This document shows positions 1 through 8,529 of a stretch of DNA of 64,000 bases, piece after piece. A model generated the notes under the pieces. That model was not told the DNA's origin. It ran no database searches and worked only from the letters and a program-made list of their open reading frames with translations. How positions within the stretch are numbered: position 1 is the first letter of the stretch; the number at the start of each line of letters is the position of its first letter. Origin of the DNA: Bernardetia sp. ABR2-2B (GTDB lineage: Bacteria; Bacteroidota; Bacteroidia; Cytophagales; Bernardetiaceae); the NCBI RefSeq assembly GCF_037126435.1, contig NZ_CP147020.1, positions 3,886,001-3,950,000 on the forward strand, in the 5' to 3' direction. A program made the translations under genes and the position numbers.

Positions 1-1060
1 AATTAACCGTACAGAATTTAGTAAAGAAGTAGAGTTACTACAATCTGACCCTGCTGGAATACGCTACACAAGTGCAGGTATTTCTTTTGAGTTCGAACCT
101 TCCCATGAATTTGAGGACGATTGGGATTTTTGGAGGCAAGTAGGAAAGACAATCAATGGAGAGTATGTTCATTTCAAAATTACCAATATAGAAGAGGTCT
201 TTGAGCAATCTCTAGTTTGGGAAGGCGCAGACCCTTGTGCAGTTAGGTTAGAAGAAGAAAATGATGAGGTTATTTTCAAATACTTGAAAGAAAACAGAGT
301 ATTGGATGACAGTCGTTTGCAATCATTAAAAGACAGCAATCTTAGTTCTAAAGAATTCAAAACTGAGCTCAAAAAAGAAATGCCAAAAGGAATTGGTCGT
401 TTTGCTAAGATGACTTTTGGAGGGAATCCTTCAGCAGGTAAACAAAATTTTTCAAACACAGAAGAAAAGTCAGCAAAAGACGAATCACAAAACCCACTTA
501 ATCCCCTTGATGATACATTTGGAGAAGGTTTGGGTAAAATAATGAGTGAAGAAGAAGAGAAATTCAAAAGCATTATAGAGAAAAAGGAACAAAAACAAGT
601 ATCTCTTGAGCAGCAACTCAAAGAAAAAACCTCTACCATTACAAGGCTACAAGTAGAAGTAGAAGAGCAAAAAGAGGAAGTAGCAAAGCTAAAAACTCAA
701 CTTGATTTTGCTAATAAAAAAGCCAAAGACAACGAAGAGTTTGCAACCTTATCAAAAAAAATCTTAGAGAAACAAAGAAGTTATGCCAAAGAGGTCTATA
801 CCAAGCAAGGTAAAGAACTGCCAAGTAGCATAGAAAATATCATCGATAAAGCTGACTTCGAAACGCTTGATGATTTGATTGTAGATTTTGGAGGCAAGTC
901 TATGACAGCTTATGGGCAACCAAAATGTAGTGAGTGTGGCTCTCAAAAGTTTGTAATTCGCAATTCTGAACATACAGATTTGCCAGATGAGCGTAAAGGG
1001 AAAACTTCAAATTTAGATGAAGCATTAGATAATTTTAATTTCAACCAAACTATAAAATAA
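1..1060 (+). CDS. Prohead protease/scaffold-like protein, 5' end cut by the window
   Basis: The frame is open from base 2, so the Met at 284 is internal and the true start lies left of the window. About 352 residues are visible. Residues near 68-80 read EQSLVWEGADPC, resembling the end of phage prohead-protease domains; a long charged coiled coil (roughly visible residues 190-250) fits a scaffold or delta domain. The C-terminus carries a CxxC (CSECG) that is unusual for this family. It sits directly before a decoration-like gene and the major capsid gene, the usual place of a capsid maturation protease. I infer the role from position and architecture; catalytic residues cannot be identified from the visible part. 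Confidence 0.55.
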   Translation, partial: INRTEFSKEVELLQSDPAGIRYTSAGISFEFEPSHEFEDDWDFWRQVGKTINGEYVHFKITNIEEVFEQSLVWEGADPCAVRLEEENDEVIFKYLKENRVLDDSRLQSLKDSNLSSKEFKTELKKEMPKGIGRFAKMTFGGNPSAGKQNFSNTEEKSAKDESQNPLNPLDDTFGEGLGKIMSEEEEKFKSIIEKKEQKQVSLEQQLKEKTSTITRLQVEVEEQKEEVAKLKTQLDFANKKAKDNEEFATLSKKILEKQRSYAKEVYTKQGKELPSSIENIIDKADFETLDDLIVDFGGKSMTAYGQPKCSECGSQKFVIRNSEHTDLPDERKGKTSNLDEALDNFNFNQTIK

Positions 1061-1061
1061 G

Positions 1062-1499
1062 ATGACAGGAGATATTCAACCAAGAAATAAAGCAGCCTAT
1101 CCTGAACAAGGTTGCGTGATGACTTTAGATTGTGCAGACAACTCGCCTTTGGTAAGAGGGCAAGAGGTAGTGATTACCACGGCAGGTTTAATAGAAGCTC
1201 GTAATACAGACACATCTGATAACTTCATCGGAGTAGTAGACTCTCTACCTAAAAATGGAAAGGTTGGGGTTCGTACTATTTTCCTTTGTGAAACATTTGT
1301 TTCAAGCTCAGATGGTACTACCTCTTTAGGTGCAAACGGAATAGGAGTGAAACCAACAGGAAGTTTGCTAAATGGTACGCCTATTTATGAAGCAGCGACA
1401 AGTGGAAATCATTATGCAGCCATCATTTTAGATAATACAGATTCTGCAAATACTCGTTTAGGTATTTTATATACACCTAGAATCTCAACGGCTGTTTAG
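1062..1499 (+). CDS. Capsid decoration/head-fibre-like protein
   Basis: 145 residues, starting one base after the preceding stop. The sequence is rich in Gly, Thr, Val and Asn with short predicted strands (for example LIEARNTDTSDNFIGVV), like DUF2190-type or lambda D-like decoration proteins that sit on the capsid surface. Position between the protease/scaffold gene and the major capsid gene supports this. No diagnostic motif is visible, so the role is inferred from composition and synteny. Confidence 0.5.
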   Translation: MTGDIQPRNKAAYPEQGCVMTLDCADNSPLVRGQEVVITTAGLIEARNTDTSDNFIGVVDSLPKNGKVGVRTIFLCETFVSSSDGTTSLGANGIGVKPTGSLLNGTPIYEAATSGNHYAAIILDNTDSANTRLGILYTPRISTAV

Positions 1500-1556
1500 G
1501 TAAAGCAATTTTGATAGTTATAAAATAGTATAGAATAAAAATAATTATAATTGGAT

Positions 1557-2861
1557 ATGGATAAGAAAAAATATATTGGGTGTGAAGCTACCCAACAGTT
1601 CTTTGCTCAAAAGAGAGAAAATAAAGCAACTCTTTCAAAAGAATCTGCCAACCAAGCTGCTGAATCAGCAAGAAAAAGTTTTGCTGAATTTGCTGAATTT
1701 GTTTATAAAATACGAAGTGGTTATACGCAGGGTGATACAAAACACGCCCCTATTAACCTTTCAACAGATGATGCTTTCAAAATATTCTATGGAGCAGAGT
1801 CTACTTTTGAGTTTTTACAACTCTTTGGTGTAAATCCTGAAAAAGATACTTTGGAAGGAATGGCTCGTAAACTTACAGGGAATGCTGGGTTTAGCTTAAA
1901 TCCTGCTGAAGTATTTGAGATGATGGCTACTCAGAGTTCACATACAGCCTACTCTGTACAACGTGGAGATTATTCTCCAGAGTTTACATTTTTGCTACCA
2001 CAAGTAATTTTGGATGCTATCTATTTAGGTTATGCCAACTCTGGTATGCACTTGAACTGGATTATGCGTACACAAAATACCAATGGTCAAGACAGCGCAA
2101 CATTCCCTTATATCGTAATGGGTGGAAGCCCTGCTGCTATTACAGCCGAAGGTGCAGATGCAAAACTAGCGACTGTTGAGATAAAGCAAAAAAAGCCAAA
2201 AACTCAAAAACTGACTGGTGGAATCAAAATGACTTACGAAGTTTTGAGAGGCACTACGCTTATCAATTTAGCTGACGCTCTTTCTTATGTTGGTGAGCAA
2301 ATGGCAATGAAGGCAGATGCAATGGCAATGAAAGTCTTAGTTAGTGGAGATTTGACTGACGGTTCAGAATCTGCTCCTGTCATTGGAGTAGGCACAACTG
2401 GAGAGTACAAGGCAAAAGACATTAAAAAAGTAATTGCTCAAATGACACGTCTTACATACAATTCAAGTCGTATGATTACTGGACTGGATACAGGAATGGA
2501 AATTGACGAACTTCCTGAATTTGCTGGATATAGTGGAGAAACAAAGCAATTCCGTTTACCTCCTTTAGGTGTTCCTCAAAATTTTACTCGTGAGATTTTT
2601 ACAATGCCTTCGGAAAATCAGGCTTTACTTCTTGACCCTAATCGTGCCATGGTAAAACTAGAAGAGTCAGGTGTAATGATTGAGCAACAAAAAAACATTG
2701 TAAATCAAACTGTTATAGGTGTTGTATCTATGAGTCTTGGTTTTGGAATTTCTCGCCGTAATGGCAGAGTTATTTTGGATAAAACTGTCGATTTTGCAAC
2801 AGACGGTTTCCCAGATTATATGGATGTAGATACTTTTGTTGCAGAATTTTACACAGACTAA
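1557..2861 (+). CDS. Major capsid protein
   Basis: About 434 residues. I use ATG 1557 rather than the in-frame TTG two codons upstream. The middle (FLLPQVILDAIYLGYANSG, then FPYIVMGG and ITAEGADAKLATVEI) has the pattern of HK97-fold capsid proteins: an N-terminal arm, a long helix followed by a beta-rich P domain, and an A domain with a conserved C-terminal VDFATDGFPDYMDVDTFVAEF stretch. Its size and its place after protease/scaffold and decoration genes fit. It would form the icosahedral shell. A strong hairpin follows the stop and may set its expression apart from the connector genes. Confidence 0.8.
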   Translation: MDKKKYIGCEATQQFFAQKRENKATLSKESANQAAESARKSFAEFAEFVYKIRSGYTQGDTKHAPINLSTDDAFKIFYGAESTFEFLQLFGVNPEKDTLEGMARKLTGNAGFSLNPAEVFEMMATQSSHTAYSVQRGDYSPEFTFLLPQVILDAIYLGYANSGMHLNWIMRTQNTNGQDSATFPYIVMGGSPAAITAEGADAKLATVEIKQKKPKTQKLTGGIKMTYEVLRGTTLINLADALSYVGEQMAMKADAMAMKVLVSGDLTDGSESAPVIGVGTTGEYKAKDIKKVIAQMTRLTYNSSRMITGLDTGMEIDELPEFAGYSGETKQFRLPPLGVPQNFTREIFTMPSENQALLLDPNRAMVKLEESGVMIEQQKNIVNQTVIGVVSMSLGFGISRRNGRVILDKTVDFATDGFPDYMDVDTFVAEFYTD

Positions 2862-2890
2862 TTAGGTTTAGTCTGTGCTATTTTCTTTTT
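2852..2890 (+). terminator. Hairpin and T-rich tract after the major capsid gene
   Basis: CACAGACTAA (2852-2861) pairs with TTAGTCTGTG (2868-2877) over 10 bp with a 6-nt loop, followed by CTATTTTCTTTTTTT. It overlaps the capsid stop codon. It could be a partial terminator lowering transcription of the low-copy connector genes. Confidence 0.6.
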
Positions 2891-2915
2891 TTAAATACCC
2901 AAATAATTATTCATT

Positions 2916-3188
2916 ATGGAAACGATATTTGTAAAAATAGCACCTCACTCAAATCAGTTTTGGGACCCAACGAACAAAAAACAAAAAATGTTAGTAGGAA
3001 GAGAAATTTTTGAAGTACAAGATACGGCTGAAATCCAAAAAGGAATTGCTAATAAAGCTCTACTAAAATCTAGCAAAGAAGAGTTTGATAAGCAAGATGG
3101 AGAATCAAAAACTGATTCTTCAAAAGAGGAGAGTAAAAAGATAACTCAGGGTAAACCCTCTCCCAAAACAAGGACAACAAAAAAGTAG
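2916..3188 (+). CDS. Small charged head-region protein
   Basis: 90 residues, with an ordered N-terminus (METIFVKIAPHSNQFWDP) and a Lys/Ser/Glu-rich tail. Its position between the capsid and connector genes and its size recall small head-completion proteins such as P2/lambda FI-type, but no family motif is visible. Function unassigned. Confidence 0.5.
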   Translation: METIFVKIAPHSNQFWDPTNKKQKMLVGREIFEVQDTAEIQKGIANKALLKSSKEEFDKQDGESKTDSSKEESKKITQGKPSPKTRTTKK

Positions 3189-3199
3189 AAAACTAAACT

Positions 3200-3694
3200 A
3201 TGCCACTAACCATAAAAGACATTATCCAAAACAGATTGCCGTTTCTGAATTATTCAGATGTGACAGTTGATGCTCGTTTGGATAAAATCATAATGGAAGT
3301 TCAATATACTCTGCAAAAGCCTTTAAAAAAGGAAGATGTAGTTGTAGAAATTGAAACCACTTATAGCCAACAGGAGATAATTTTGATTGGCGTATATGTG
3401 GCATACTTGGGCGTTTTGAGAAAGGCTTTTACTACACTGGCTGGAGATACCGAAACTTCGGAAGAGGCATCTGCCAAAACTTTGAAAAAGGCTAAAGCTG
3501 ATGTGGTAGAAGCTGAATTTCATATTAGTAAGGCAAGTGATGGTTCTTCTATCCAGTTGGACACCAAAACATTACTTGCTTCTCTAAAAGATGAGATTTG
3601 TGATACGGCTGCTCTACTGGGTATTAACTTAGTGATTTGTAACATGTGTAATAGCGATTTACCTTTTGCTTTTCGAATTAATCAATGGAAATAA
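3200..3694 (+). CDS. Head-tail connector-like protein
   Basis: 164 residues, mostly helical. It begins LTIKDIIQNRLPFLNYSD, like gp6/gp15-type adaptor proteins that start with a short helix followed by DARLDKII. It lies in the slot where head-tail adaptors occur. The C-terminus is unusual, with three Cys residues (VICNMCNSD). Role inferred from position and helical character. Confidence 0.5.
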   Translation: MPLTIKDIIQNRLPFLNYSDVTVDARLDKIIMEVQYTLQKPLKKEDVVVEIETTYSQQEIILIGVYVAYLGVLRKAFTTLAGDTETSEEASAKTLKKAKADVVEAEFHISKASDGSSIQLDTKTLLASLKDEICDTAALLGINLVICNMCNSDLPFAFRINQWK

Positions 3695-3706
3695 GCATTT
3701 GAAATT

Positions 3707-4162
3707 ATGGCGAATTTATTAAGTGTAAAAGATTTTGCAGAGTTCAACAAAGCTACTCAAGAAGACTTACCAGATACCTTTTTGAAAAATGATATTGTTT
3801 ATCATCTTGCAGGTCAGATTTACGACCCATTTATGGAAAGTAATGATGATGATAATTTTACAGATATTCCTTTAAAGGGATTGATTGTAGATTCAGATTC
3901 AAAGCAAGATGCACAAGCCAAGTTTTCTCAAATGGGCAGAACGGATATGTCAGAGCATTATGTTCTTATCAATTTTGCTCAATTAGAGGAAAACAATTTA
4001 GTAGATAGCAATAGAGAACTTCTGATGGAAGCCGAAGCTGATTCTATTACCCTAAGAGGAGAACGTTATGAAGTTACAGCCGTGACACAAGTTGCTGATT
4101 TTGGAGATGAGAAAACGTATGTAAAGATAAGTTATAGAGATAATATCCGACCTAAAAAGTGA
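3707..4162 (+). CDS. Head-closure-like protein
   Basis: 151 residues with a beta-rich second half (DSITLRGERYEVTAVTQVADFGDEKTYVKISYRDN), the kind of small barrel seen in head-closure/stopper proteins. It sits between an adaptor-like gene and an HK97-gp10-like gene. No sequence signature is decisive; assignment rests on synteny. Confidence 0.45.
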   Translation: MANLLSVKDFAEFNKATQEDLPDTFLKNDIVYHLAGQIYDPFMESNDDDNFTDIPLKGLIVDSDSKQDAQAKFSQMGRTDMSEHYVLINFAQLEENNLVDSNRELLMEAEADSITLRGERYEVTAVTQVADFGDEKTYVKISYRDNIRPKK

Positions 4163-4168
4163 TGAGTT

Positions 4169-4705
4169 ATGCCAGTTCGTAGATTTGGAGATATTGGAAA
4201 GGCAAATAAGGTTTTTGAAAACTTAAGTCAAAACCTCATTAAAGCTGAAAAAAATATTCTAGCTAAAGTAGCTTCTAAGGCTGAACAGCTTGCCGTGGAT
4301 AGGATAAAGTCGCAACCTAGTGAGTGGAAAAGACTAAGCCCTGCTTATCTCAAAAGGAAATTAGGAGGTTCTTGGGGAAGAATAAGAAAAGATGGTAAGA
4401 GAGATAGACGCTACAAGAATAAATCTGAAAAAATATTGATTGCTAGTTCTACTTACATCAATTCTATTACATCTAATGTCAGTAACTCTTTAGTAGCGTA
4501 TGCAGGTGTGCCGAAAAATGCAAAGTATGATAATGGAGAAAGTGTAGCAAAAATAGCTGCCGTTCATGAATATGGCTCTACGAAGAAAAATATACCAGCT
4601 CGTCCTGTATGGATGCCTGTAAAAAATCAAGTAAGGACTTATATTTTGACTTCATCAGAGATTCCAAAAGAAATGAAGGGAGCTTTGCTTAGAGGAATAA
4701 AATAA
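4169..4705 (+). CDS. HK97 gp10-like tail-completion protein
   Basis: 178 residues, basic N-terminal half, then AAVHEYGSTKKNIPARPVWMP near residues 131-151. The 'HEYG...IPARP(F/W)' signature is characteristic of HK97 gp10/Mu G-like morphogenesis proteins that act at the head-tail junction. The gene begins seven bases after the preceding stop, consistent with an operon. Confidence 0.7.
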   Translation: MPVRRFGDIGKANKVFENLSQNLIKAEKNILAKVASKAEQLAVDRIKSQPSEWKRLSPAYLKRKLGGSWGRIRKDGKRDRRYKNKSEKILIASSTYINSITSNVSNSLVAYAGVPKNAKYDNGESVAKIAAVHEYGSTKKNIPARPVWMPVKNQVRTYILTSSEIPKEMKGALLRGIK

Positions 4706-4720
4706 ATTGAAAAAATAAAA

Positions 4721-5344
4721 ATGTACTTCGAACTAGCACAATTAGACCGAGCTTTTTATGATTACTTGCGAAGGCGATTAGTAGAAAATGGTTATTTGCC
4801 AGATATTGCTACGCTTTCAGAGAGTAATTATAAAACACAGATGCAATCAATGGCTAGTAGTCAGAAAGTGATTGAGATTTTTGGTGTAGGTTCGATAAAG
4901 GCACGAGGGAGAGTTGATGTAAATAAAGTTGTTATTGATAGAATTGATATTTCTCCTGCTGATATAGGAGCGTATAATACAAAGTATTACAAAAAGACAT
5001 CGGAAACAACGTATGAAAAGCGAGTGCGTCCATCAATGACCTACAATGTAACTTATCAAATAGGATATGTTACGGATGATACGATAGAAGATAGGAAATT
5101 AATGGATTTGATTTTATCCACTTTCGGTGCAATGGGCTGCAAAAATGGAATAAATCCAGACTTTTCAAAGACCGAAAATTACTTTCATTATAGGCAAGTA
5201 GATTTCAAAGACAATTCAGATGGAGATTATTTTGAGAAGATTTTTAGGTATAGCGTTCAAAACGTTTTTATCTACCAAGACACAATAGAAGACACAAATA
5301 TATGTGTATTGAAGGATATAGATATTGATACGATAAACGAGTGA
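4721..5344 (+). CDS. Tail terminator-like protein
   Basis: 207 residues. Position immediately before the sheath gene is typical for a tail terminator that caps the tube. It has mixed alpha/beta character, with a strand-rich centre (RVRPSMTYNVTYQIGYVTDD) followed by a helix and a further strand (FRYSVQNVFIYQDT), which fits the terminator fold. No named motif is visible, so this is inference from gene order. Confidence 0.45.
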   Translation: MYFELAQLDRAFYDYLRRRLVENGYLPDIATLSESNYKTQMQSMASSQKVIEIFGVGSIKARGRVDVNKVVIDRIDISPADIGAYNTKYYKKTSETTYEKRVRPSMTYNVTYQIGYVTDDTIEDRKLMDLILSTFGAMGCKNGINPDFSKTENYFHYRQVDFKDNSDGDYFEKIFRYSVQNVFIYQDTIEDTNICVLKDIDIDTINE

Positions 5345-5360
5345 GAAAGTAAGTAAAGAA

Positions 5361-5403
5361 ATTGATAAAAAATTGAATTGATAACTTAAAAATTGATAGA
5401 ATA
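5361..5403 (+). promoter_or_regulatory. Three ATTGATA repeats abutting the sheath start codon
   Basis: ATTGATA occurs at 5361, 5377 and 5392, spaced 16 and 15 bp apart, the last running directly into ATAATGG at the sheath start. Related TTGATA(N2)ATAA sequences precede several other tail genes, so this may be a late-gene leader or promoter element. Confidence 0.4.
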
Positions 5404-6888
5404 ATGGCAGGAAGACCAAGAACTACCGTAAGTTTTAGAGAAGATTCGCAAACAGCTTTTAGTTTGGGTGTAGCAAAATTTGCTGTACAAGTAGTAACAG
5501 AAAGAGGCGTTGCTAATCAACCAAAAGAAATTCGTACAGAAAGAGAATTTATACAACATTTTGGAAAAGTAATACATCAAACAGGAGAAGAAGCTGTAAG
5601 AGCCTTGCGAAAAGGGGCAATTCTTATCATCAATCCACTACATAAGTTTGCTTCTGAAGCAACTGTCGGAACAAAAGCAACGGCAGTCATTACAGTTGGA
5701 GCAGAAACTCTGACCGTTACAGCCAACGAAGTAGGAGAAGGATATAATGGAGTTGCCATTCGGACAATTTCTCCACGAAGCCGTAAAACTGGCGTTGTAG
5801 ATTTGATAGTTTCAAAGGGAAGTGAGTTTTCAGAAACTGTTTTTGATGTTCCTATTTTGCTTGATGCTATGGAACTTATCAGTTTAAACAAAAAGCTAAT
5901 TAATGTTTCGCTTTCCATTTCTGCTACACTTACCCTTACCAATTCTCTTACAGGTGTTTTGGGTTCAGGAGCAAAAGATGCTAGTGCCTTGCTGCCTGCT
6001 GATATTATAGCAGCCTTGAATGCAGCCTATCAAGACTTTGATTTTGGAGAGGTGTTTCATTTAGTAAATCTTTTCTATGCAAATTTTGAAATAGATGCTG
6101 CTTTTGTTGCACTTGGAGAAGCAAAAAAACTATCAGTGCATCTACCATTGCCTTTGCATGTGTCGGCTGCTGATGCCATCGCTCAACGAGAAGGTACAGA
6201 TTCTTTTTCTCATCAGTCTATCAATTCAATGTTTGCCGAATACTGGATAGGGCAGATTGAGGTGCGTAGCATTCAGGACCCAACACAAATTATAGATTTG
6301 CATCCGATGGCTGATATAATGGCTGCCATCGCAAAGAAAGATGTTATCGGTCAATGGCTTAGTGCTTCGGCTGCTGAATATGGTCAGCTAGATGGGGATG
6401 TACTCAACGCTCGTAAGTTCTCTGATTCAGAACTGGATCAACTCTATGACGCAGGAATTAATTTCGTTTCTCGTGTTTCTGGCTTTGGAGTCAAATTGAA
6501 TGGTAATAATTCTTTGTGGAGAGATAGGTCTCAATTGGCAAGTAAAAGAAATATTGGAGATTTGACAATTTACAATCTTCGTTGGACAGAGAGACTTGGT
6601 AACAAATATATAAACAAGCCTGCTGACATACAGACCTTTAGAGAGATGTATAGAGAGGCGTTAGAAACTCTGAATGACTTGGTAGAGCGTAGAGCAATCA
6701 CAGAATTTAGATGGGTAGGAGACCAAGAAGCTGATACATTAGATGATTTGATTTTGAATGATAAAAACCAAGTGCAGCTAGGAAATTACAAAATAGAAAA
6801 TTATGTAACTCCTATTGGAGCATTGGAGCAAATCGGAATTGAAACTGTCAATACACAAGGTGTAGGCGCAAGTTCTGCTGTGCTTTAA
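5404..6888 (+). CDS. Contractile tail sheath protein
   Basis: 494 residues. The N-terminus (MAGRPRTTVSFREDS) and the C-terminal section FREMYREALETLNDLVERRAI ... ITEFRWVGDQEADTLDD follow the layout of contractile sheath subunits, which end in an insertion-like domain plus a beta extension. Centre contains a Gly/Val-rich strand region. It is followed at once by a tube-like gene, the standard sheath/tube pair. It would form the outer cylinder that contracts and drives the tube through the envelope. Confidence 0.75.
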   Translation: MAGRPRTTVSFREDSQTAFSLGVAKFAVQVVTERGVANQPKEIRTEREFIQHFGKVIHQTGEEAVRALRKGAILIINPLHKFASEATVGTKATAVITVGAETLTVTANEVGEGYNGVAIRTISPRSRKTGVVDLIVSKGSEFSETVFDVPILLDAMELISLNKKLINVSLSISATLTLTNSLTGVLGSGAKDASALLPADIIAALNAAYQDFDFGEVFHLVNLFYANFEIDAAFVALGEAKKLSVHLPLPLHVSAADAIAQREGTDSFSHQSINSMFAEYWIGQIEVRSIQDPTQIIDLHPMADIMAAIAKKDVIGQWLSASAAEYGQLDGDVLNARKFSDSELDQLYDAGINFVSRVSGFGVKLNGNNSLWRDRSQLASKRNIGDLTIYNLRWTERLGNKYINKPADIQTFREMYREALETLNDLVERRAITEFRWVGDQEADTLDDLILNDKNQVQLGNYKIENYVTPIGALEQIGIETVNTQGVGASSAVL

Positions 6889-6949
6889 TACAGGCACTAT
6901 ACTTTTTAAGATTTTAATTTGATAAGATAATTTTAAAATAAATACACAG

Positions 6950-7399
6950 ATGGAAGCAAATGGAAATTTTTTAACAGCAGCCAAATTTAGGCTTGAGATT
7001 AGTGGAATAGATGAGCTTCTGTTTCAAGAAGTTCAGCTTCCAGAGCGAGAAGTTGAAACAGCAAAAATACAAGGCGCAGTAAATGAGTATGAAAAGGAAA
7101 TTCCTACCAAAAAGACGCTAGGTAGAATGACAACAAAAAAACTTGTTCCTTTTGGTTTGCCAGACTCTTATATCGATGAATGGCACGATCAAGTATTGAA
7201 ACTACCACGCCAAGCGTACGCTCGTTTTGCTGTTTTGGTGCAGTTGGCTGCCGACGGAAAAACACCTGTCAAAACCTATGACTTAGGAGAAATATTCCCA
7301 GTTAAAATTTCGCCTGATAATTTGGTGCGTACTTCTGGCGACCTTTTCTACGAAACTATAGAATGGTCAATCAGCCGTTTGACAGTATTAGGAGTTTAA
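6950..7399 (+). CDS. Tail tube protein
   Basis: 149 residues. FRLEISGIDELLFQEVQLPE near the N-terminus, LVPFGLPDSYIDEWHDQVLK in the centre and a beta-rich finish (LFYETIEWSISRLTVLGV) match the simple beta-barrel tube proteins (gp19/FII/Afp1 type) that stack into the inner tube. Length and the place straight after the sheath gene are typical. TTTGATAAGATAA lies upstream at 6917-6929. Confidence 0.75.
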   Translation: MEANGNFLTAAKFRLEISGIDELLFQEVQLPEREVETAKIQGAVNEYEKEIPTKKTLGRMTTKKLVPFGLPDSYIDEWHDQVLKLPRQAYARFAVLVQLAADGKTPVKTYDLGEIFPVKISPDNLVRTSGDLFYETIEWSISRLTVLGV

Positions 7400-7435
7400 T
7401 TTATTTCAGAATATTTCAAAAGAACAATATAAAAA

Positions 7436-8188
7436 ATGAATACAAAAATATATAAACTCCAGTCAGGTGTTGAGGTAGAAAGTGAATTTATTACAGGGAA
7501 TCATTTAGAAATTTTCTCTAAGCAAGGCACAAAGAATAACAAAACAAAAATGCTCCTTGCTCTTGTAAAAAAGATAGATGACAAAACGAATATTAAGTTA
7601 GAAGATATTCAGAAGATGCCTGTAAACGATGTAACGGATTTGATGATTCAACTTCGTATAGATTGTTATGACCCAGAAATTAGCTTTACTTTGGAATGGG
7701 AAAACGCACAGAAAAATAAGTTTAAGCACGAACATGTCATTGAACTTACAGAAGATTTCTTTGATAAAAAAGCTCCTGAAAAACTGGTAGCTTCTTATGA
7801 TGAACTAGATTATCAATACGAAGTTGAGCTACCTGTTTCTAAGCAAAAAGTACGTTTGAATCTTCTTACACAAGGCGACTTAGATAAGTTGGGAGGAACA
7901 GTGGACTTACAAGATGTGCATTTGAATACACTTTTGGAATGGAGAAAACCAGTTTTGATTGTAAAGGACAAAGATTCGTCTGGTAAAGAAGTTGAAAGAC
8001 CTATGAAGTGTAATTTAAAAAAACTCATCGCAAGAGACTTGTCTTTCCTTCAAAAACAAGTCAATCTAAAAGAAGGAAAAATAAATACTTCACATGAGTT
8101 TTCGCATCCAATTGAAGACCTTGCTTTTCTACCAAAACAGACTGTCGATATTGTAAATTCAATAGGTTTTTTGTTCCCTGCTCTGTAG
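7436..8188 (+). CDS. Tail assembly chaperone, zero-frame product
   Basis: 250 residues, mixed alpha/beta, acidic, between the tube and tape-measure genes: the place of the G/E-type tail assembly chaperone. The C-terminus (KQTVDIVNSIGFLFPAL) runs over a T6G slippery sequence and stops at 8186-8188. A -1 frame opening covers the next 168 bp (see the extension entry), as expected for the paired G and GT products that bind the tape measure during tail assembly. Identity of the protein is inferred from position plus the frameshift signature. Confidence 0.65.
   Translation: MNTKIYKLQSGVEVESEFITGNHLEIFSKQGTKNNKTKMLLALVKKIDDKTNIKLEDIQKMPVNDVTDLMIQLRIDCYDPEISFTLEWENAQKNKFKHEHVIELTEDFFDKKAPEKLVASYDELDYQYEVELPVSKQKVRLNLLTQGDLDKLGGTVDLQDVHLNTLLEWRKPVLIVKDKDSSGKEVERPMKCNLKKLIARDLSFLQKQVNLKEGKINTSHEFSHPIEDLAFLPKQTVDIVNSIGFLFPAL
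8167..8173 (+). promoter_or_regulatory. -1 frameshift slippery heptamer T TTT TTG
   Basis: In the zero frame the codons are GGT TTT TTG, giving the canonical X XXY YYZ form T_TTT_TTG five codons before the zero-frame stop. Slipping one base back continues as GTT CCC TGC... for 55 codons. This is the expected signal in the tail chaperone gene upstream of a tape-measure gene. Confidence 0.65.
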
Positions 8189-8340
8189 AGGAATTAGATG
8201 AAGCGTGGTTTGCACTAAGTTATGGAGGACCACCAATAACCCTAACAGAGTTTTATAATTTAGAGGTAAAAAGAATAACTCGCTTTATAGATTTATTAGA
8301 GAAGCAAAAAATGAAAGAGTTAGCAGATTCAAAAAGTTAA
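8173..8340 (+). CDS. Frameshift extension of the tail assembly chaperone (T-like domain)
   Basis: The -1 frame after the slippery site encodes 55 residues (VPCSVEELDEAWFALSYGG ... ITRFIDLLEKQ) and stops at 8340, before the tape measure. The stretch has no suitable start of its own; its only in-frame ATG is near 8311, almost at its end. The fusion would be about 301 residues. The sequence is helical and charged, and EEAWFALSYGGP-like stretches recall short phage chaperone C-domains that recruit the tape measure. Direct evidence is the open frame and the slippery heptamer; use of the shift is inferred. Confidence 0.6.
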   Translation, partial: VPCSVEELDEAWFALSYGGPPITLTEFYNLEVKRITRFIDLLEKQKMKELADSKS

Positions 8341-8343
8341 ACT

Positions 8344-8416
8344 AAATCCTTATGTGATTTTACAGCGATAAATTTGATAAAATGTTCGTTTGTAGGCTTA
8401 GATAAGGATTTTTTTA
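8344..8416 (+). terminator. Possible long-loop terminator after the chaperone extension
   Basis: AAATCCTTAT (8344-8353) is complementary to ATAAGGATTT (8402-8411), followed by TTTTT. The loop is about 48 nt, so the stem may not be stable; a weak call. Confidence 0.3.
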
Positions 8417-8452
8417 TGTGACGGCTATGTGATTTTGATAGAATAAGAAAGG

Positions 8453-8480
8453 ATGTTCCCGACACAGATGTCGGGAACAT
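8453..8480. repeat. Perfect 12-bp inverted repeat
   Basis: ATGTTCCCGACA (8453-8464) and TGTCGGGAACAT (8469-8480) pair perfectly around a CAGA loop. There is no T tract on either side, and the stem is much more GC-rich than its surroundings. It could be an operator, an mRNA-stability hairpin or a dispersed genomic palindrome; no second copy was noticed in the window. Confidence 0.6.
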
Positions 8481-8529
8481 AAAAGAGAATTGAGAAAATA
8501 ATTTGATACGATAAAAAAAGAAGAGATAG

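Noticed and set aside
169-639. Long - strand frame opposite the protease/scaffold-like gene
   Set aside because: Ser/Phe/Leu-rich reading opposite a coiled-coil coding region; the + frame is open from the window edge and in operon context.
5577-5942. 121-codon - strand frame inside the sheath gene
   Set aside because: Lies wholly within a well-supported sheath gene on the other strand.
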